From the NCBI GenBank assembly GCA_963978895.1, contig OZ022246.1:12311320-12375319 (forward strand): a stretch of DNA of 64,000 bases, given 5' to 3'. Both the position numbers and the translations under genes were made by a program. Below are positions 58,970 to 64,000 of the stretch, piece by piece. Origin of the DNA: Erpobdella octoculata (Eukaryota; Annelida; Clitellata; Hirudinida; Erpobdellidae). A model generated the notes under the pieces. That model was given only the letters and a program-made list of their open reading frames with translations. It did no database searches and was not told where the DNA came from. Each line of letters starts with the position of its first letter. Within the stretch, counting starts at the first letter, position 1.

Positions 58970-60280
58970 AATTGACAGGACGACACATCAAGCAAAAGAT
59001 GAAAACATCTTAGAAAAGATGAGCATTAACAAAATTGATGCAGAAAATCGAATATGAAATGAAAAAGAAATGAAATCACAAATCTTGGAAAACAAAAATA
59101 AAAAATTGATCAAGTGAAGTACAAACTCCAACAACAATAACAACGACAGTAGTTGACCCGTCCTTTCTTCCACCATTTCTGCAACTCAACGCACGCGGGC
59201 AGCTCACGCTCACAGAAAAAAAGACAAAAAATGATACAAAACAACTCCAACTCAGTTCAACAAAAAGAAGCTCAGAGTTTTGTATACTGCTGAGCTTTAA
59301 TAAATTTCCAACCAAAGTACTGGAAAAATTAACGTGGACGGAAAACAAAAAAACCCATTAAATAAAGTTAATTTAAAAATGACATCAAAAAGCTCAAAAA
59401 TAACCAAAAAAATGATCAAATGTTTATATTTGATGAAAACGCGCTCATGTAACGAATAACACCTTGCGGTCTACATACCTTATCAACAAATTAATCAAAC
59501 AATTATGCAAATTTTTAATAAAAAAAATTGAATTGAGCGTAAAACCAAGTCATATCTATTTATTAAAGAGATTTCTCCGCTAAAAAGAACAAGAATAATT
59601 AACAATAAAGAATTTAACAAGCAGGCTCACCTGTGCATTATCTAATATTATTTACACACACAAAAATGTTCACATTTCAACCAAGATTCGCTATGACCAT
59701 TAAAATTGAAAAAGTTGGAAGTGGCCATATTTATATATGTATATATAAAAAAACTTGGATATATCTCGATGAAAATAGAAAAGCATAACAACTCCATATG
59801 AAGAAGCAAAGGCTTAAAAACATCGTAGTTCCTGAAAGGCGATTTTTATTTTTGACATAAATAAGGCTCATCACACAGGTGCCTGGTTGCTTCTGAAAGT
59901 TTGCGCACAAAAAAAGAAGAAATTCCTATTCAAATGTTCATTATTTCATCGCCACTAAAAAAAAAATTTGTTTCTTTCATTCTTCTCAAGATGGCCTATG
60001 AATGAAATTAAATAAAATTGTTTTTAGTAATAACATGATGGTGACAGTGTAGAATTCTCAAAAAAAAATATTTAAACTAACAATTTTTGATGATCTTTGT
60101 TTTTACTGCTTCGACCTGTAACAAAACTCATTACATAAAAAAGTACGTAGGCAGACTCAATTAAACAAAATGCTCATAGAGATATTCAACTTATAATAAA
60201 TCCTTTCTTAAAAAATCATTTTCAGCATCTTTACAGTTTTACGGGACACCTTTGAGATGCAGTTAAGTATTTTATAAATC
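58970..60280. other. No gene recognised
   Basis: AT-rich DNA downstream of the last ankyrin exon identified. The ankyrin death-domain exon should lie further along this strand, but no death-domain pattern was seen here. Confidence 0.45.
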
Positions 60281-60282
60281 AC

Positions 60283-63200
60283 CTTTAAACATCTGTTTTT
60301 CGGCAACTTCACTGAGGTGATCGCTGATTTGTTTGATGGCTTTGCTCTGCTGATGGGATTTGTTTGAATTCCAACTCCCATCAACTTCCTTCCGATCCAT
60401 CTGAAAGCTTGAGTGTCCACTTGCGAATGAACTTATGAGAGATGAACCTGGATTAATAAACAAGACCAAATAAAAACTTGCATCATTTCAAAATGCTGAA
60501 TAAAAGTTGCATTACAACCTATTAATATTGAACATCATTAAAGCAAATCTGTGAAGGAGGCTAAACAATACAACACAACACAAGGCAAGGCAAGGCAACC
60601 CAACACAACACATAACATAACATAACATAACATAACATAACATAACATAACATAACATAACATAACATAACATAACATAACATAACATAACATAACATAA
60701 CATAAAATAACATAACATAACAAATAATGTAATGTAATATAGTATAGTATGATATGATATGATATGATATGATATATGATATAATGTAATGTAACATAGC
60801 ATAATATACAACATAATATACATATATATTCTTTATTTTTATTATGGAACATTTTCTAATAAATATAATCCACCCATAAAGACACACCTTTGATGACGTT
60901 GACAGGCGTTCTATCATTGTCTTCATCATTAGTGGTGCAATCCCTTCTCAATACATCATCTAAACCTTCGAGTCCTCCACTGAAAAACTTCTCGCACGGA
61001 GTTTCATATTCCTCGCAAGACTTTTCCTGTTCTTCAATGACCGGTGTCAGCAGGTCATCGTAGGTTGCATGATCATTTTCTGGAAAGTAAATAAAAGTAG
61101 GCTGAATTTTATTAGATAGATACACTATATGCAGCGCTATCTTGAACTACTAAATTATTCAGATGAATATTTACTTAGATTTACCTATATCTTTAGATTC
61201 GTATGATCCAGATTCACTCCATGCTGCATCCAGCAACGATTCTGAATTCTAAAAACAATTCACCAAGAAGTAAGAATTATTCATAGTAAATGATAAAGCC
61301 ACACTTTATAGCCTGATTATACAAAAGATGAAAACACAACTACCTTGTACAGTTCTCTTTCTTCAATAGAAGCATCAGATTGTCCGTGGTGAGATGAAGA
61401 ACCCATCGATGAACTCATTAAAGAATCTTTCAATGAATCACATCCTTTGTAATAATTATCATATAATATAATATTTTTAATATAATGCAAACACTACACA
61501 TCCTTTGTAATAAACATCACATGATAAAATACTTTTAATATTATGCAAACACTACACTCATATTTCCTTCAAAAATTTATATTTATACTAATAATATTCA
61601 ACCACCTGTAACTTTTTCAAGAATATAATTAATAATATAACTTTTCCACTGTAACTTTACATTAAACATATGTTTCCAATGACATAAATCAAGAATATCA
61701 GAACTTCATTCAGGATTACTCTGGATTACTGATATATTACAATTATAATATAGCAATATTGCATACTTGTGATAAACAATAAGCACATTTTATTGTTTGC
61801 ACTTTAATACAACCTCATAAACACAGAAACAACCACCAACCACTTATGCGATACATCATACGTGCAGAATCATCTGTGCTCTCCTTTGACCTCAGCCTGT
61901 GGACAGCACTTGGCAGAACGACATTCAGGGTACAAACAGGAGCAGCTGGGACATCCATCCTACTGTCACGAGGTTCCAGCACAAATGCCAACCTACCAAA
62001 CAGCTCCTGGTGCGGATCTTTGATTCGAACTGTGAACTGGAAGCGATTCTCAACGAACGGTTTAAAAATCAGAGACAATTTCTCTCCAGATTTGACGATG
62101 GGGCTCAGGTTACCGATCATTTCAACGTATAATTGTTTGTTTTCCAGAACCTAATTTTGGAATAAATGCGGTTGTTGACTTATTTTAAAAAAAAAATTAT
62201 CGTAAAAATCTAGCTTACTTTCCTCAATACAGAATTATAAAGCAAAAACTAAAAAGAAATATATATATATAAATTCTTTAAAACAAATAAATATATATAA
62301 ATTATTTAAAACCAATATATATAAACTAGCTGACCCAGCAAACGTTGTTTCGCCTTTTAAATTATTTTGGTTTTTTTATTAAAAGTTTAATGTACAAAAT
62401 CAATCTCGAAGAGCAATCGTGTGTACAATGCCCGGGGTTTTTGAAAGTTGTTTTTATCGTTCTTCTCTCTTGCTCCCGTTTCCTTCCCCGCTTGCTCTCT
62501 CGTTCCCTCTTGCTCTCTCGTTCCCGTTTACTCTCCCGTTTCCTCTTGTTTAGAAATATATATATATAAATTATTTAAAACAAATATATATAAATTATTT
62601 AAAACAAATATAAATAAATTATTTAAAACAAATATATATAAATTATTTAAAAAAAATATAAATAAATTATTTAAAACAAATATAAATATAAATTCTTTAA
62701 TATTCACTTCCACTTCTCTACTTCTGGCAACTTCAACAAATTTTTCTTTATTTTCAAGAGCTTTGTCTATTTTTTCTTCAGTGGTGCAAATGATTCTCAA
62801 TCTGGCTTCGTTCTGAGTGTGGTGGCGTGCAAACACAACGAAACGAACGATGTAAGGAATGACTATCATCTCTTTGTGCAGTTCGGTTGCTAGCTTGGCT
62901 GTGGCGATCATCCCCTGGCAGTCCATCATCCAGAACCTGCCATTTCAATTTAATATTGGTTAATTTTTTATATTTGAGGCAGATGGTTTTTCAATTTAAA
63001 GAAAATAAATTTAATTTGATTTGTTAATAACACAGCAGATTTAAACTCGTAGCGTATGATCGCTAAGCACATTATACTGATTTATAGTTTCTAGTTTGAA
63101 AATTTTTGAACAGTTTAACAAAACAAAACACTGAAATACAACCTTGCTGAAACAGATGTTGTAAATGTTACAGTGTTATTGACAAACGTGAGTGGTGTTG

Positions 63201-64000
63201 TACCAGTGATATCTTCCCACTGTGATGGTGATGTTCCACCTTGAATATATATATATATATATTATATTAATTATTACATATTATTTATTATATATTATAT
63301 AATATATATTATATTTATATATTATATATATACATACTAGCGGAATCCTAGATAATATATAATATTTTCATAATAATCCATTTTCTATTATCATAAAGAA
63401 AATATCTAATAAACGACAAGCTCCGCCTTGCCAATTGCGAGCCAGTCCCAAGCTTGGAGAAAGGAGGAAAGACAGTTAAAAAGATCAAATCTGATCAATG
63501 CCAGGTAGTTAAAGTTGAAAAGTTAAAGTTTTTGAATTTCAAGCACCCTTTTGTGAAACATCTCAGTGCTCCTTTACAATTTCAACGTTGCAGATAAGAT
63601 TAGCATATGCGGTGTTTATGGCGCCGATGGCAGCCCCGCATATTGGTCGCTAACTCCACAAGCTTACTTAGGTGCTTCCTACACACATCCATTTTAGTCT
63701 TAAAACACCTGATGTAAAGGACCATAAACTATTATAAAAAATACATGTCTGCTGTTTTGAGGCCCATTTAATGTAGAAGCATTTATACACAGCTCAAATT
63801 ATATATGTACATAAAAGTAAGTAAAGAATATAACACTTACGATTCTTACCGGTGATACTGCACAGAAGTCGCAAAGAAGGAGAATCAGGGCTGCATTGGT
63901 TAAGCATTCCTTTGTGGGTGGGTCGAGGAATCGGGACCGTTAGCGTGATTGGGCGGTGAAACTTTCTTCTCCGAGGTTCTAGAGTCACGATCGGACTAAA
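60283..64000 (-). CDS. ANK-like: Ankyrin, ZU5/UPA region and linker, incomplete at both ends
   Basis: Ankyrins tie membrane proteins to the spectrin skeleton. Exons in order: >64000-63850 ([28 protein letters not shown]), 63239-63143 ([24 protein letters not shown]), 62936-62708 ([46 protein letters not shown]), 62150-61862 ([42 protein letters not shown]), 61444-61344 ([20 protein letters not shown]), 61248-61185, 61079-60888 (acidic) and 60447-60283. All borders are GT...AG and all phases join. The first four exons match the second ZU5 and UPA domains, which with ZU5-N bind spectrin. The later four form a Ser-rich then acidic linker expected before the death domain, which is not in the window. 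The ankyrin repeats lie beyond the right edge. A Helitron fragment and a minisatellite occupy the intron 62151-62707. Confidence 0.92.
60605..60723. repeat. (CATAA)n pentanucleotide repeat
   Basis: About 22 CATAA units, followed by degenerate (GATAT) and (GTAAT) runs. It lies in an ankyrin intron. Confidence 0.95.
62250..62700. repeat. 22-bp AT minisatellite split by a Helitron
   Basis: Units of AATATATATAAATTATTTAAAAC occur at 62258-62322 and again at 62550-62700. A Helitron fragment lies between, so the Helitron probably inserted in the array. Confidence 0.8.
62326..62555 (-). mobile_element. Helitron 3'-end fragment, third end type
   Basis: On the minus strand the end reads GGCGAAACAACGTTTGCTGG, then GTCAGCTAG at 62326 followed by T on that strand. 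The AACGTT-centred hairpin before CTAG is a common Helitron 3' end. Internal words (GGAAGGAAACGGGAGCAAGA) link it to the main family arrays. No 5' end was found. Confidence 0.65.
63419..63745 (+). mobile_element. SINE copy with about 170 bp of extra internal sequence
   Basis: CAAGCTCCGCCTTGCCAATT, GCGAGCCAGTCCCAAGCTTG at the 5' side and TTAGGTGCTTCCTACACACA, TGTAAAGGACCATAAACTAT at the 3' side match the other SINE copies. The middle is longer than in the copies at 33.5 and 47.5 kb, by insertion here or loss there. Confidence 0.7.

Overview
This is an AT-rich stretch of an animal (metazoan) nuclear genome. The evidence is spliced GT-AG genes for animal protein families (a stomatin, an ankyrin, a calmodulin-like EF-hand protein), very long microsatellites, and a mix of CR1/Jockey-type LINEs, Penelope-like elements (PLEs), Helitrons, hAT-type DNA transposons and SINEs. 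An invertebrate is likely, but the sequence does not fix the species. There are no bacterial operons, rRNA genes or CRISPR arrays.

Host genes. All supported genes lie on the minus strand. (1) A stomatin gene runs from 21028 down to 12008 in eight exons with an unbroken phase; only its N-terminal exon(s) are missing. A 5'-truncated PLE sits in its largest intron. (2) A two-exon piece of an unrecognised AT-hook gene lies at 5886-6331. (3) A calmodulin-like gene at 54267-54964 has a 19-nt exon and has lost EF-hand 2. (4) An ankyrin gene runs from beyond the right edge down to 60283, with the ZU5/UPA core followed by serine-rich and acidic linker exons.

Mobile DNA. 1-2.5 kb: LINE 3' half, (CATA)n, Helitron end. 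2.6-5.1 kb: decayed Helitron helicase, GC-rich minisatellite, hAT relic. 6.4-6.9 kb: Helitron 3' half. 8.6-11.1 kb: hAT element with an 8-bp target duplication, carrying a 1.5-kb insertion made of two nested MITE-like elements. 28-34.5 kb: LINE fragments, a composite Helitron and a 2.8-kb head-to-head palindrome of another Helitron family. 34.5-43.5 kb: tandem PLE array (two 3.6-kb units plus partial copies), with a tRNA-derived SINE inside one ORF. 43.5-47 kb: another PLE family, another Helitron, and an inverted second copy of the composite Helitron. 47-54 kb: SINE copies, minisatellites, a foldback element and a Helitron.

Main signals. Every PLE terminal repeat here carries a minimal type I hammerhead ribozyme. 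Three divergent families keep the core, stem I, a covarying stem II and a palindromic or near-palindromic stem III. In two families the ORF's ATG lies inside the ribozyme core, so one sequence appears to encode both the ribozyme and the protein start (reading as MA..AET). PLE fragments repeatedly end at about the same point of the N-terminal coding region, directly against (TA)n. The composite Helitron is present twice with the same internal organisation, so it appears to move as one unit.
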